A stretch of DNA of 29,235 bases from Aquamicrobium sp. (GCA_014860725.1 JACZJD010000037.1:1-29235); one strand, 5' to 3'. Positions 1-8,830 are shown, counted from the stretch's first letter. The notes: generated from the letters alone by a model not told the origin. Translations and numbers: made by a program.

Positions 1-766
1 GGCCGAGGAATGGCACCGTACCGACGGTCACCACGCTCACCGCCGTCACCAGCGACACCACCACGAGGCCGAAGGCGACGATGCGGCCATAGTCGAGGCC
101 GAGATTGGCGGTGAAGGCGTCGCCCATGCCGGCGACGGTGAAGCGATCGGCCGCGAAATAGGCGAGGGCGGCGAGCGCGAAGCCGAGCCACAGCAGTTCG
201 TAGCGCCCGCGCAGCACGCCGGAGAAGTCGCCGTTGGTCCAGGAGGCCAGCGACTGGAGCAGGTCGTGGCGATAGGCGAGGAAGACTGCGGCCGATTCGA
301 TCACCCCGCCCAGCATCAGCCCCGCCAGCGGCACCATCAGCACGGCGCGGGCGGGAATGCGCTCGACGAGGCGCAGGAACAGGAAGGTGGCGGCAAGCGA
401 GAACGAGGCCGCGACCGCCATCTTCCCGACGAGCGGCAGGCCGGGCGCCAGCAGCGCGACGGTGACGAGCCCGAGGCTCGCCGCCTCGACCGTGCCGGAG
501 GTCGTCGGCTCCACGAAGCGGTTGCGGAACAGCATCTGCATGATGACCGCCGCGATGCCCATCGCCGCCCCGGCCAGAAGGACGGCGAGCGTGCGCGGAA
601 CGCGGCTGACGGCGAGGAGCATCGCCGCGTTGCCGCCGTCGCCGCGCCCGAGAAGATCGTCGATGCCGACATTGCCGACGCCGATGAACAGGCTGGCGGC
701 CGCGAGCGCCAGAAGCGCGGCAATCGCGCTTGCCAGCCCGAGCGTCGGCGACGCCCCCAGCCGCAT
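1..766 (-). CDS. Iron-siderophore ABC transporter permease, FecCD family (3' end beyond window)
   Basis: Inner-membrane permease of a ferric-siderophore importer; it would pass the iron chelate delivered by the binding protein encoded just upstream. About 255 residues are present, and the C-terminus lies outside the window. Translation from the ATG at 766 gives a hydrophobic first helix, then the family stretch SRVPRTLAVLLAGAAMG followed by MQMLFRN near residues 55-80, which is typical of FecCD/BtuC permeases and closest in style to the FatD/YclN (anguibactin/petrobactin) branch. Further hydrophobic segments follow. The start lies 6 bases after the stop of the binding-protein gene, so the two are co-transcribed. 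A second permease and an ATPase are expected beyond position 1. The family call is firm; the exact siderophore is unknown. Confidence 0.9.
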   Translation of the reverse strand, partial: MRLGASPTLGLASAIAALLALAAASLFIGVGNVGIDDLLGRGDGGNAAMLLAVSRVPRTLAVLLAGAAMGIAAVIMQMLFRNRFVEPTTSGTVEAASLGLVTVALLAPGLPLVGKMAVAASFSLAATFLFLRLVERIPARAVLMVPLAGLMLGGVIESAAVFLAYRHDLLQSLASWTNGDFSGVLRGRYELLWLGFALAALAYFAADRFTVAGMGDAFTANLGLDYGRIVAFGLVVVSLVTAVSVVTVGTVPFLG

Positions 767-772
767 GGCCTG

Positions 773-1693
773 TCAGCCTTTGCCGTCGAGCGCTGTCGCC
801 AATTCATCGACCATGGCGCGCAGCGCGCCGAGCCCGCCGCCGACGAGATACCAGCGTGCGGTGTCGACATAGATGATCTGGCCCTTGCGGGCGGCCGTGG
901 TGGTGGCGACGAGCTCGTTGTCGAGCGTCCGTCTGGCGGCCGCGCCGGCATTGCCCACCGCCGCGTCGCGGTCGATGACGATCAGCCAGTCGGGGTTGGT
1001 CTCGAGCAGGAACTCGAACGAGATCGCCTCGCCGTGGGTGGCCGCCGTCACGTCGGCGACGGCGGGCTCCAGGCCGATGTCGTGCACCCAGCCGAAGCGG
1101 GAGCCCGTGCCGTAGGCTGTGACCTTGCCGCCGTTGGTCATGACGATCAGCGCCCTGCCGGCGTCGCGCGCCTTCTCGCGCAGGTCGGCGAGGGCGGCGT
1201 CGAGATCGCCGATGCGCGCCGCCGCCTCTTCCTCCTTGCCGAAGATATCGCCGAGCAGCGCGGCATTGCGCTTGGCGCCGTCGAGGAAGTCGTCGGGCGC
1301 GACGGTGAGGTCGATGGTCGGCGCGATCCTGGAGAGCTCGCCATAGCGCGGCGCCGAGCGGCCGCCGATGACGATCAGGTCGGGGCGGGCGGCGTGCACC
1401 GCCTCGTAGTCGGGCTCGAACAGGCTGCCGATCTTCGCATAGCCGTCGCTGCGGTACTTCGCCAGATAGTCGGGGATGTTGGACCCCGGAACGCCCGCGA
1501 CCTCGACGCCGAGCGCATCGAGCGTGTCGAGCGCGGCGAGGTCGAAGACGAGCACGGTCTGCGGCCGTGCGGGCAGGACGGTCTCGCCCTGCGCGTGGCG
1601 GACGGTGAGCGGGTCGGCCTGCGCGCCGGCGGCCGCCGTCCAGCACAGGACGAGCGCGGCGAGGACCTGACGGACGAGGGATGCTGCTGTCAT
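773..1693 (-). CDS. Periplasmic siderophore-binding protein of an iron ABC transporter (FatB/YclQ type)
   Basis: Captures a ferric siderophore in the periplasm and hands it to the FecCD permease encoded 6 bases downstream. The 306-residue product starts with a Sec signal peptide (hydrophobic residues about 5-23, likely cut after AQA at 24-26). It then shows the helical-backbone periplasmic-binding-protein pattern: VLVFDLAALDTLDALG near residues 45-60, the PDLIVIGGR strand-turn near 110, and a C-terminal lobe with NPDWLIVIDRD. The spacing and wording resemble FatB/YclQ-type binding proteins for catecholate or mixed siderophores (family resemblance from memory, no search run). The ATG at 1693 is preceded by CCGGAG at a good distance. 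The gene follows the AraC regulator by 29 bases, consistent with one operon. Confidence 0.92.
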   Translation of the reverse strand: MTAASLVRQVLAALVLCWTAAAGAQADPLTVRHAQGETVLPARPQTVLVFDLAALDTLDALGVEVAGVPGSNIPDYLAKYRSDGYAKIGSLFEPDYEAVHAARPDLIVIGGRSAPRYGELSRIAPTIDLTVAPDDFLDGAKRNAALLGDIFGKEEEAAARIGDLDAALADLREKARDAGRALIVMTNGGKVTAYGTGSRFGWVHDIGLEPAVADVTAATHGEAISFEFLLETNPDWLIVIDRDAAVGNAGAAARRTLDNELVATTTAARKGQIIYVDTARWYLVGGGLGALRAMVDELATALDGKG

Positions 1694-1722
1694 GATGAAC
1701 TCCGGTGATGCCGACGCCGGTC

Positions 1723-2718
1723 TCAGTGCCGCCTCACATCCGTGGGCGTCAAGCCGAAACGGCGCTTGAAGGCTGTGGCAAAATTGGCCGGGCTCGCATA
1801 GCCGGCGAGGAAGGCCGCTTCGGCGATCGGGACGTCTCCGCGCTCCAGCGCCAGCCGCGCCCGCTCCAGGCGCAGGCAGCGCAGATGCTCGAAGACGCTG
1901 ACGCCATAGGCCGCCTGGAAGAGCCGGCGCAGCGTGCTTACGCTGACGCCGCCGACCTTGGCCAGTTCCTCCAGCGACGCGACCTCGTGCGCGTGCTCGG
2001 CGAGGAAGTCCTCGATCAGGCGCAGCCGCCGCCGGTCGAACGGCTTCAGCCGCGCCAGGCGGTCGCCTTCGGTCTGCAGCGTCAGCGCCGCGAAGGATTC
2101 GGCGATGAGATCGAGCGCCCGGCTTTCGAGGTAGAGGTTGCGCATCAGCTGCGAGGCGGTGGGCGGGCGCAGCATCTGCTCGGCGATGGAGACGACCGAG
2201 GGAGCCGGCGTCCAAGAGAAGCGGCCGCGATGGGTCGCGGCGAACTCGCTGACGATGCGGAACTCCTCCGCCGTGACGAAGGCGCTGTCGGCGAGCCACT
2301 CGCGGGTCATGGTGACGTTGACCTTGCGGACGTGGTCGCCCTCATGGGCGTGCCGCTCGAAGAGGTCCGGCTCGGCGCGGGCGGTGACGACGCCCTCGAC
2401 CGCCCGGCCGGAGGACCGCCCGAGGCTGAGCGGCACGCCGCCCAGCCGCGCATCGGCCCGCCCTTCGAGGAAGAAGTGGATGGTGAGGCCCGGCTGCTGC
2501 TCGACCCGCGTCGTCAGGTCGTGCAGCTCCGTTGCGTCGGAGGTGTGGACCACGATGCCGGGGCGCAGGCGAATCATGCTGAACGCCCCCGACAGCGCCG
2601 CCTCCTCGCGCGCCAGCGGCTTGCCGTCGACGGCGAAGCGGCGGCCGACGAGAGTGGAGGTGTCCTCGATCTCCGCGAGGCTGACGGTGCTCGATTGTCG
2701 CTGCTTGGTCGGGATCAA
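1723..2718 (-). CDS. AraC-family transcriptional regulator, PchR-like, of siderophore uptake
   Basis: A 331-residue regulator with a variable N-terminal sensing domain (about 1-220) and a C-terminal double helix-turn-helix of AraC type (about 230-331). Visible motifs are SLEELAKVGGVSVSTLRRLF for the first HTH and IAEAAFLAGYASPANFATAFKRRFGLTP for the second. The layout resembles PchR/AlcR-like activators that sense the ferric siderophore and switch on receptor and transport genes. It is divergent from the TonB receptor and heads the permease operon, so it probably controls both. The longest frame begins with TTG at 2718; no in-frame ATG lies upstream before a stop, and the next ATG (2577) would remove 47 residues of what looks like genuine domain. 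The start is therefore less certain than the identity. Confidence 0.88.
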   Translation of the reverse strand: MIPTKQRQSSTVSLAEIEDTSTLVGRRFAVDGKPLAREEAALSGAFSMIRLRPGIVVHTSDATELHDLTTRVEQQPGLTIHFFLEGRADARLGGVPLSLGRSSGRAVEGVVTARAEPDLFERHAHEGDHVRKVNVTMTREWLADSAFVTAEEFRIVSEFAATHRGRFSWTPAPSVVSIAEQMLRPPTASQLMRNLYLESRALDLIAESFAALTLQTEGDRLARLKPFDRRRLRLIEDFLAEHAHEVASLEELAKVGGVSVSTLRRLFQAAYGVSVFEHLRCLRLERARLALERGDVPIAEAAFLAGYASPANFATAFKRRFGLTPTDVRRH

Positions 2719-2946
2719 TGCGGTCGCGCTCGGCTCGATACGGGGTCCACTGCCTTTGCCTCCTGTGCACCGTCAATGCTCGCGCGTACCGCGCCGGCAC
2801 AACTCGAAGTTCTGGCAAACGATTTTGACGACGGCGCAAAGGTGCGGCGTCTGGCAGTCCAGCCACCATTTCTTTATCAAACATGACAGCTACATTCAAC
2901 TTTTTAGGGTGCAGGCAAGCACTCTGGCGACATGGGGGTCCGGTCT
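2719..2946. promoter_or_regulatory. Divergent promoter region with candidate iron-responsive (RirA-type) box
   Basis: This gap separates the AraC-type regulator from the receptor gene and must hold promoters for both directions. Its right part (about 2863-2910) is clearly more A/T-rich than anything around it. At 2884-2898 there is a TGA, nine bases, TCA arrangement, which fits the iron-responsive operator pattern described for RirA in Rhizobiales; the pattern is short, so chance is possible. A TTGACG at 2825-2830 could be a -35 element, but no convincing partner -10 is seen at the usual spacing. No classical Fur box was recognised. Confidence 0.4.
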
Positions 2947-5070
2947 ATGGAAAAGGTGGTCTTGAGCAGGCACGCGGCATTGCTGGCGGCGTCGACGATG
3001 CTGGCTTCGTTCTGGGCGGCGGTCGCGGTCGCGCAGGAAGCCCGCGACGAGACGCTGCTTCCCGAGATCAGCGTGCAGGGCGCGAGCTACGAGACCGAGG
3101 GCACCGGCAGCTACACCACCGACCTGATCAGCGTCGGCGAGAAGGACGTGCGGCCGCTGCGCGAGATCCCGCAATCGACCACCGTCCTGACGCGCGAGCG
3201 CCTCGAGGACGGCGGCTTCACCTCGCTCGACACGGCGCTGAAGAAGACGCCGGGCATGGTCGTGCTCACCAACGACAACGGCCGCTCCAGCCTCTACTCG
3301 CGCGGCTTCGAGTTCGACACGCTCTATTTCAACGGCCTGCCCGCGCCGCTGTCTTCGATCTACGGCACCCAGCCCGACATGGCGATCATCGACCATATCG
3401 AGATCCTGCGCGGCCCGGCCGGCCTGTTCGGCGGCGCCGGCGAGCCCGCGGGCGCCATCAACATGCGCCTCAAGCAGGCGCCCGACAGCTTCGCGGCCCG
3501 GTTCACCACCACCTTCGGCTCGTGGGAGAACCGCCGCGCCGAGCTCGACGTCGGCGGGCCGCTCAATCAGGCCGGGACGATCCGCGGCCGCGTCGTCGGC
3601 GCCTGGGGCGCGAGCGACAGCTGGGTCGACGTCGTCGACAACAAGGTCGGCGTCATCTACGGAACGCTGCAGGCCGACCTGACCGAGAACACCACCGCCA
3701 CCTTCTCCGCCAGCCACCAGAAGCGCGACATCACGCCGTTCAACGGCCTGCCCACGCTTGCGGACGGCACGCTTCTCGACCTCGACCGCTCGACCTTCAC
3801 CGGCGCGGACTGGAACGACTTCAACAGCGCCGTCACCGACTACATCGCCGAGATCGAGCACCGCTTCGACGATGGCGGCCACGTCAAGGCATCGGCCCGC
3901 TACTCGGATCGCGACGTCGATTTCCTCTATGCCTATGCGGCCGGGGCAGCCTCGGCGGCCGGCACCGTCAACGGCATGCGCTGGCTGGCGCGCGACTACA
4001 CCGAGGATTCGCTGGCGCTCGACCTCCACATCAGCAAGCCGTTCGAGGTCGCCGGCATCGAGAACAACGTCATCCTCGGCGCCGACTACAAGCGCTTCAA
4101 CAGCACCCTCTACAACGCCACGAACCTGATTGCCGGAACGTGGGATCTCTACAACTGGAACACCAACGTCCCCCGGCCGACCGTGACCTACGGCGCGCCG
4201 ACCGACACCAAGCAGACGCAGACCGGCATCTACGGCCAGTGGCGCGTCAAGCCGCTCGACAACCTGACCCTTATCGGCGGCGGCCGCTTGACCTGGCTCG
4301 ACCTCACGGCAGGCACCAGCACCGTGACCGAAGACGCCGAGTTCACGCCCTATGCCGGCATCATCTACGACCTCACCGACCGCGTCTCCGCCTATGCGAG
4401 CTACACCGAGATATTCCAGCCGCAGACCCAGCTCGACGCCGGCGGCCAGCTCATCGGCCCGCGCACGGGCGGCCAGTTCGAGGTCGGGCTGAAGGCCGAG
4501 GTGCTGGAGGACGTCAACGCCAGCATCGCCTACTTCAACCTGCGCGACAAGAACCGCGCCGTGGCGGACCCGAGCGACCTGACGAGGTTCCTCCCGGCGG
4601 GCGAGGCGCGGCTGCAGGGGCTGGAGCTGGAGGCGACCGGCTCGCTCACCCCGAACCTGCACATCACCGCGGGCTACACCTACACGCACACCGAGTTCGT
4701 CAACACGGCGCGCGCGGCGGGCGCGGAGTTCTACACGCCCGAGCACATGCTCCAGCTCTGGGCCAAGTACAATTTCGACGAGCGGCACGGCCTTCTCGAC
4801 AAGGCGTTCGTCGCGGCCGGCCTCAAGGCGTTCAGCTCGTTCAAGAACATCAGCCGCACGGCCGCGGGCGGCGCGACGACCATCGAGGCGCCGGGCTATG
4901 CCGTGGTCGATCTCCAGGCCGGCTATGCGTTCAACGAGCACCTGTCAGCGGTCTTGACCGTCAACAACGTCTTCGACAAGAAGTATTACGAGCGCATTGG
5001 CGGCACCTCGGTCTTCAATTTCTACGGCGAGCCACGGAGCGTCAATTTCAAGCTCAGCGCCCAGTTCTAG
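2947..5070 (+). CDS. TonB-dependent siderophore receptor
   Basis: Outer-membrane beta-barrel receptor that takes up a ferric siderophore using TonB energy. The product is 707 residues from the ATG at 2947 (712 if the ATG at 2932 is used). It has a signal peptide ending near AVAVAQ, then EISVQG as a likely TonB box. The plug domain shows PLREIPQSTTVLTRERL and KKTPGMVVL, LYSRGFEFDTLYFNGLP, and the ILRGPAGLFGGAGEPAGAIN signature. A long barrel follows with Y/T/N-rich alternating strands (for example TEIFQPQTQLDAGGQLIGPRTGGQFEVGLK), and the chain ends in phenylalanine as barrel proteins do. It resembles FhuE/FpvA-type receptors (TIGR01783-like). Five G residues 8 bases before 2947 favour that start over 2932. 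A DUF2218 gene and an esterase gene follow, making a compact uptake operon. Confidence 0.95.
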   Translation: MEKVVLSRHAALLAASTMLASFWAAVAVAQEARDETLLPEISVQGASYETEGTGSYTTDLISVGEKDVRPLREIPQSTTVLTRERLEDGGFTSLDTALKKTPGMVVLTNDNGRSSLYSRGFEFDTLYFNGLPAPLSSIYGTQPDMAIIDHIEILRGPAGLFGGAGEPAGAINMRLKQAPDSFAARFTTTFGSWENRRAELDVGGPLNQAGTIRGRVVGAWGASDSWVDVVDNKVGVIYGTLQADLTENTTATFSASHQKRDITPFNGLPTLADGTLLDLDRSTFTGADWNDFNSAVTDYIAEIEHRFDDGGHVKASARYSDRDVDFLYAYAAGAASAAGTVNGMRWLARDYTEDSLALDLHISKPFEVAGIENNVILGADYKRFNSTLYNATNLIAGTWDLYNWNTNVPRPTVTYGAPTDTKQTQTGIYGQWRVKPLDNLTLIGGGRLTWLDLTAGTSTVTEDAEFTPYAGIIYDLTDRVSAYASYTEIFQPQTQLDAGGQLIGPRTGGQFEVGLKAEVLEDVNASIAYFNLRDKNRAVADPSDLTRFLPAGEARLQGLELEATGSLTPNLHITAGYTYTHTEFVNTARAAGAEFYTPEHMLQLWAKYNFDERHGLLDKAFVAAGLKAFSSFKNISRTAAGGATTIEAPGYAVVDLQAGYAFNEHLSAVLTVNNVFDKKYYERIGGTSVFNFYGEPRSVNFKLSAQF

Positions 5071-5090
5071 CCGTCCCCCGGAGCCAGCCC

Positions 5091-5378
5091 ATGCCAAGGT
5101 CGCAAGCCACCGTCGAAACCAGCCATGCCTCGAAATACCTGCAGCAGCTCTGCAAGCATTTCGCGCACAAGGTGACGGTCGAGTACGACCCCACCAACGC
5201 CCGCGTCGATTTCCCGTTCGGCGACTGCCGCATGCGCGCCGACGAGCGCGAGCTGACGATCGAGTGCGACGCGGAATCGCCGGAGGGGCTGGAACGCGCC
5301 CAGTTCGTCATCGACGACCATCTCGCCCGCTTCGCCTGGCGCGAGAAGCCGGCGATCGTCTGGGTCGCCAAATCCTGA
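5091..5378 (+). CDS. DUF2218 domain protein
   Basis: A 95-residue cytoplasmic protein of the DUF2218 family. Recognisable parts are SHASKYLQQLCKHFAHKV near the N-terminus, then FPFGDCRMRA and a C-terminal helix with VIDDHLARFAWRE. The biochemical function of the family is not established; members are often found next to siderophore transport or siderophore-reductase genes, and this copy sits between a TonB receptor (20 bases upstream) and a siderophore esterase (11 bases downstream). A role in handling imported iron chelates is inferred from position only. The start is supported by GGAG seven bases upstream. Histidines and cysteines (H13, H25, C22, C49) are present but no metal site can be claimed. 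Confidence 0.85.
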   Translation: MPRSQATVETSHASKYLQQLCKHFAHKVTVEYDPTNARVDFPFGDCRMRADERELTIECDAESPEGLERAQFVIDDHLARFAWREKPAIVWVAKS

Positions 5379-5389
5379 GGCCGCGGGCG

Positions 5390-6325
5390 GTGCGCCGGCT
5401 GCTCCTCGTCCTCCTGCTTGTCGCCGCGGCGTTCCCCGCGGCGAGGGCGGTCGCCGAGCCGGCTGCCGTCACCGTCGCCAACGCGCAAGGCTTCGACATC
5501 ATCTCCTCCGTCACGGGCGAGCGGCTGCGCGTCCTCGTTTGGCAGCCGCCGGGCGCCGTGCCGGAGGAGGGCTTTCCCGTCCTCTATGCCTTCGACGGCG
5601 ACGAGAGCTTCGGCATGCTCACGGATTTCGCTGCCGGCATCGCGCCCGCGGCGCGGCGTGCCGGGCTGACGCCGGCCATGATCGTGGCCGTCGCCTATCC
5701 GCCCGGCGAAGGCACGATCGAACGCCGGACCTACGACTTCACGCCGAAGGCCGACCGCTACGTGATGCCGGAGCGGCCCAATGGCCAGCCCTGGCCGAAG
5801 CTCGGCGGCGGCGACGACTTCCTCGAGACCATCGAGAAGGACGTGAAGCCCCTGGTGACTGCCGGCTTCCCGGTCGACGAGACCGCGGAGACCCTGTTCG
5901 GCCATTCGCTCGGCGGCCTGATGACGCTTCACGCGCTGATGACGCGGCCGGGCGGCTTCGACCGCTATTTCGTCAGCAGCCCGTCGCTGTGGGTCAACGA
6001 CCGCAAGGCGCTCCGCGACGTGGAGGCGTTCCTCGACGGCGGCGGCGAGGCGGAAGCGCCCATCCCGGTGCGGCTGACGGTGGGCTCCGAGGAGGAGACG
6101 CTCTCGCCCTGGGACCGGCGCAGTGACGGCGACCTCTCCGTGCGCGAGCGCTGGACGAAAAGCAACCGCATGGTCGGCAATACGCAGGACCTCGCCGCGC
6201 TGATCGAGGCGCGGGGAGGGGAGCGGTTCGATTTCCGCTTCGACATGCTCGAAGGCTTCGACCATGGTGCGGCCCGCGCCGCCGCGGCGCTGCGCGCCAT
6301 CCGCTTCGCCATCGACGGCGAATAG
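5390..6325 (+). CDS. Exported alpha/beta-hydrolase, siderophore esterase (IroE/Fes-like)
   Basis: Probably hydrolyses ester bonds of an imported or external siderophore to free iron, as IroE, Fes and BesA do for enterobactin-type trilactones (family knowledge). The 311-residue product begins with a hydrophobic signal peptide (residues about 3-22). The nucleophile motif is GHSLGG with Ser173; the following strand reads FDRYFVSSPSLWVN, characteristic of the COG2819 esterase group; the likely catalytic His292 is in EGFDHGAAR near the end. The start is a GTG at 5390, 9 bases after GAGG and 11 bases after the DUF2218 stop. The gene closes the receptor operon. The exported location suits a periplasmic IroE-like role more than cytoplasmic Fes. 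The true substrate is unknown; other exported esterases of this fold are possible. Confidence 0.85.
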   Translation: MRRLLLVLLLVAAAFPAARAVAEPAAVTVANAQGFDIISSVTGERLRVLVWQPPGAVPEEGFPVLYAFDGDESFGMLTDFAAGIAPAARRAGLTPAMIVAVAYPPGEGTIERRTYDFTPKADRYVMPERPNGQPWPKLGGGDDFLETIEKDVKPLVTAGFPVDETAETLFGHSLGGLMTLHALMTRPGGFDRYFVSSPSLWVNDRKALRDVEAFLDGGGEAEAPIPVRLTVGSEEETLSPWDRRSDGDLSVRERWTKSNRMVGNTQDLAALIEARGGERFDFRFDMLEGFDHGAARAAAALRAIRFAIDGE

Positions 6326-6354
6326 GAGGCGCGGACGCGCCGCCTCCGCCTATT
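6321..6354. terminator. Hairpin between convergent esterase and recQ genes, possible bidirectional terminator
   Basis: The arms AATAGGAGGCG (6321-6331) and CGCCT...CCTATT (6341-6354) are near-perfect inverted repeats with a three-base bulge. The structure spans both stop codons (TAG at 6323-6325 for the esterase, TAG on the minus strand at 6350-6352 for recQ). The genes are only 24 bases apart and convergent, so one hairpin could end both transcripts. There is no long T-run, so termination strength is uncertain. Confidence 0.45.
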
Positions 6355-8209
6355 CCCGGTGCTCCCGGATCACCTTCAGGAACGCATCGCCGTAGCGCTC
6401 CAGCTTCGCCTGCCCGACGCCGGGGATGCCGAGCAGTCCCTCGTGGCTCGTCGGGCGCTCGGTGGCGAAGGCGACCAGCGTCGTGTCGGGAAAGACCACA
6501 TAGGGCGGAACCGAAAGCTCCTTGGCGATCGCCATGCGGGCGGCGCGCAGCGCCTCGAAAAGCTCCATGTCGGAGCCTTCGAGCGCGGATCGGGCGCTCG
6601 CGCTGCGCGACGATGCGCCTTTCGACGCCTTCGCGCCCGTCGGGCGGTCCTTACGGAAGCGGATCGTGCGTTCGCGGCGGAAGACGGCGCGCGCCTCCGG
6701 CTCCAGCTTGAGGGCGCCAAAGGCCGCGTGGTCGACGGCGACGAGGCCGGCGGCGAGAAGCTGACGGTAGACCGACTGCCAGGTCCTCGCCGGAAGGTCC
6801 TTGCCCGCGCCGAACACCGGCATGTCGACATGGCCGAAGCGCACGGCCTTGTCGTTCCGGTTGCCGGTGAGCACGTCGATCAGATGGCCGGCGCCGAAGC
6901 GCTCGCCGGTGCGGTAGATCGCCGCCAGCGCCTTGATCGCGGCTTCGGCGCCGTCCCAGGTCTCGACCGGCTTGAGGCAGGTGTCGCAGTTGCCGCATCC
7001 GCCTTCGTGCGCCTCGCCGAAATGGGCGAGGATCGCCTGCCGGCGGCAGCCCGCCGTCTCGCAGATGGCGAGGAGCGCATTGAGCTTGGCGCGCTCGATG
7101 CGCTTGATGTCGTCGCCGGAGGTGCCTTCGTCGATCATGCGGCGGCGCTGGATCACGTCCGCCATGCCGTAGACCATCCAGGCGTCGGAGGGCAGCCCGT
7201 CGCGCCCGGCGCGGCCCGTCTCCTGATAATAGGCCTCGACCGAGCCCGGCAGGTCGAGGTGGGCGACGTAACGCACGTTCGGCTTGTCGATGCCCATGCC
7301 GAAGGCGACGGTGGCGACGAGGCACAGGCCCTCCTCCTTGAGGAAGGCGTCCTGGTTGGCGTCGCGGACGCTGCGGTCCATGCCGGCGTGATAGGCGAGC
7401 GCACGGATGCCGTGCCCGTTCAGCCATGCCGCCGTGTCCTCGACCTTGGCGCGCGACAGGCAGTAGACGATGCCGCTCGAACCCTTGTGGCGCGCCAGAA
7501 ACCGCAGGAGCTGCTGGCGCGGCTGGTCGCGCTCGACGATCTCGTAGGCGATGTTGGGACGGTCGAAGGAGGTCGTGAACACCTCCGCATCGTGCAGGCG
7601 CAGCCGGTCGATGATGTCCTTGCGGGTGTGCGGGTCGGCCGTCGCCGTCAGCGCCATGCGCGGCACGCCCGGATGCTGCTCCGCCAGGCAGCCGAGCTCG
7701 AGATATTCCGGCCGGAAGTCGTGCCCCCATTGCGAGACGCAATGCGCCTCGTCGATGGCGAAGAGCGCGATCGGGGCGTTGCCGATCAAGGCCCTGAAGC
7801 CCGGCGTGACGATGCGCTCGGGCGTGACGTAGAGGAGATCGAGGTTGCCGGCGGCAAGCGCGCGGCGGACATCGGCCGCCTCCTCGCGCGTCAGCGAGGA
7901 GTTGAGCGCGGCGGCCTTGACGCCGAGCTGCTTCAGCGCCTCGACCTGATCGCGCATCAGCGCGATCAGCGGCGACACCACGATGCCGACGCCGCGGCGG
8001 CACAGCGCCGGAATCTGGAAGCACAGTGACTTGCCCGCCCCGGTCGGGAACAGCACGACCGCGTCGCCGCCCGCCATGACCCGCTCGACCACGGCGGCCT
8101 GCTTGCCGCGGAACGCGGAATAGCCATAGACCCGCTTGAGCACGTCGAGCGGCGTTTCAACGCCGTCGTTTCCGGGCGGGCGGTCGAAAAGGCTCTGGGT
8201 CTGCGGCAT
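6350..8209 (-). CDS. recQ: ATP-dependent DNA helicase RecQ
   Basis: 3'-5' DNA helicase of the RecF recombination-repair pathway, cytoplasmic. The 619-residue length is normal for the family. Walker A (FPTGAGKS) is at 54-61, the DEAH box at 153-156 within [19 protein letters not shown], and motif VI ([10 protein letters not shown]) at 329-338. The RQC zinc site has Cys388, Cys405, Cys408 and Cys411 in the arrangement of E. coli RecQ. A winged-helix segment follows, then a linker rich in Ser/Ala/Arg (about 523-545) and an HRDC domain (about 548-619, [17 protein letters not shown]). The start is ATG at 8209. The gene is a housekeeping island between the iron locus and the catabolic island; nothing in it looks broken. 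Confidence 0.97.
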   Translation of the reverse strand: MPQTQSLFDRPPGNDGVETPLDVLKRVYGYSAFRGKQAAVVERVMAGGDAVVLFPTGAGKSLCFQIPALCRRGVGIVVSPLIALMRDQVEALKQLGVKAAALNSSLTREEAADVRRALAAGNLDLLYVTPERIVTPGFRALIGNAPIALFAIDEAHCVSQWGHDFRPEYLELGCLAEQHPGVPRMALTATADPHTRKDIIDRLRLHDAEVFTTSFDRPNIAYEIVERDQPRQQLLRFLARHKGSSGIVYCLSRAKVEDTAAWLNGHGIRALAYHAGMDRSVRDANQDAFLKEEGLCLVATVAFGMGIDKPNVRYVAHLDLPGSVEAYYQETGRAGRDGLPSDAWMVYGMADVIQRRRMIDEGTSGDDIKRIERAKLNALLAICETAGCRRQAILAHFGEAHEGGCGNCDTCLKPVETWDGAEAAIKALAAIYRTGERFGAGHLIDVLTGNRNDKAVRFGHVDMPVFGAGKDLPARTWQSVYRQLLAAGLVAVDHAAFGALKLEPEARAVFRRERTIRFRKDRPTGAKASKGASSRSASARSALEGSDMELFEALRAARMAIAKELSVPPYVVFPDTTLVAFATERPTSHEGLLGIPGVGQAKLERYGDAFLKVIREHRE

Positions 8210-8319
8210 GGAATCGCTTTCGTGAAAGGGGCCGCATTATGCACGGCCGCGGCGGCGACCGCGAGGGTTGCCGCCGCCCGATTCCCGATTCATTGCGTCC
8301 GGTTGCGAACCCCGCCGTT
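8210..8319 (-). terminator. Hairpin between maoC-type gene and recQ
   Basis: The arm GGCGGCGACC (8251-8260) pairs with GGTTGCCGCC (8266-8275) across a five-base loop, with one G-T type mismatch. It lies after the stop of the MaoC gene in the minus-strand reading direction and before recQ. It could end the TRAP/MaoC operon, though no T-run follows. Reading minus, CATAAT around 8235-8240 could serve as a -10 element for recQ about 30 bases before its ATG; no good -35 was found. Confidence 0.4.
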
Positions 8320-8787
8320 TCAGGGCCGGCGCGCCAGCAGCATGTCGCGAACGTGGTAGAGGATGATCTCGCCGCGCTGGTTGACGGTCTCGATGCGCAG
8401 CTTGATCCTGCCGCGCGTCGGCCTGGCGGTTTCGGCCTTCTCGAGGATCTCGGTGACGGCTCCGATGGTGTCGCCGGGCAGAAGCGGCTTCAGGAACTGC
8501 ATCTCTCCCACCGCCAGCCCCGCCAGCGAGGTCCCGCGGAAGATGCCGGAATCGTAGACCATGCGCGAGGTCAGGAGCAGCGTCTGCAACCCGCTGCCCA
8601 CGAGCTGGCCGAAGATGCTGGTCTTCGCTTCCTCGCGGTCGATGTGGAAGGCGTGCGGGTCCCACTCCAGCGCGAAGCGGATGACGGCGTCCTCGGTGAC
8701 GGTGACGCGCGGCGACGCATGGCGCTGCCCGACTTCGAGGTCCTCGAAATAGTATCCCTTCAGCGGAGGGAGAGGTTCGCCGGCCAT
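8320..8787 (-). CDS. MaoC-family acyl-CoA hydratase/dehydratase
   Basis: Hot-dog-fold enzyme that adds water to (or removes it from) a 2-enoyl-CoA, giving a (3R)-hydroxyacyl-CoA in well-studied relatives. The product has 155 residues, the usual size of a single-domain MaoC protein. The N-terminus YYFEDLEVGQRHASPRVTVTE is typical. The catalytic pair sits in DPHAFHID: Asp43 and His48 with the same five-residue offset as in the R-hydratase motif GDxNPLH. GSGLQTL and the LKPLLPGDTI strand complete the fold. It is the last gene of the minus-strand unit that carries the TRAP transporter and an acyl-CoA dehydrogenase (43 bases upstream). It probably hydrates the enoyl-CoA made by that dehydrogenase; the substrate is unknown. 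Confidence 0.9.
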   Translation of the reverse strand: MAGEPLPPLKGYYFEDLEVGQRHASPRVTVTEDAVIRFALEWDPHAFHIDREEAKTSIFGQLVGSGLQTLLLTSRMVYDSGIFRGTSLAGLAVGEMQFLKPLLPGDTIGAVTEILEKAETARPTRGRIKLRIETVNQRGEIILYHVRDMLLARRP

Positions 8788-8830
8788 GACGGGCTCCGTG
8801 GGTTGGGATCGGGCATTGCCGCGGGCGGCC

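Noticed and set aside
266..1708. A 480-codon plus-strand frame
   Set aside because: It is antisense to the permease and binding-protein genes, both of which have clear family motifs; the product is low-complexity and Arg/Asp-rich.
2896..4941. A 681-codon minus-strand frame opposite the TonB receptor
   Set aside because: No recognisable domain, and the receptor on the other strand is intact with signal peptide, plug and barrel motifs.
2883..5378. An 831-codon plus-strand frame covering receptor and DUF2218 regions
   Set aside because: Only its last 95 codons, from the ATG at 5091, are a real gene; the rest is the receptor gene read in the wrong frame. It is not a fusion protein.
6359..8029. 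A 556-codon plus-strand frame opposite recQ
   Set aside because: RecQ on the minus strand has all helicase, zinc and HRDC motifs; the opposite frame is a compositional shadow.
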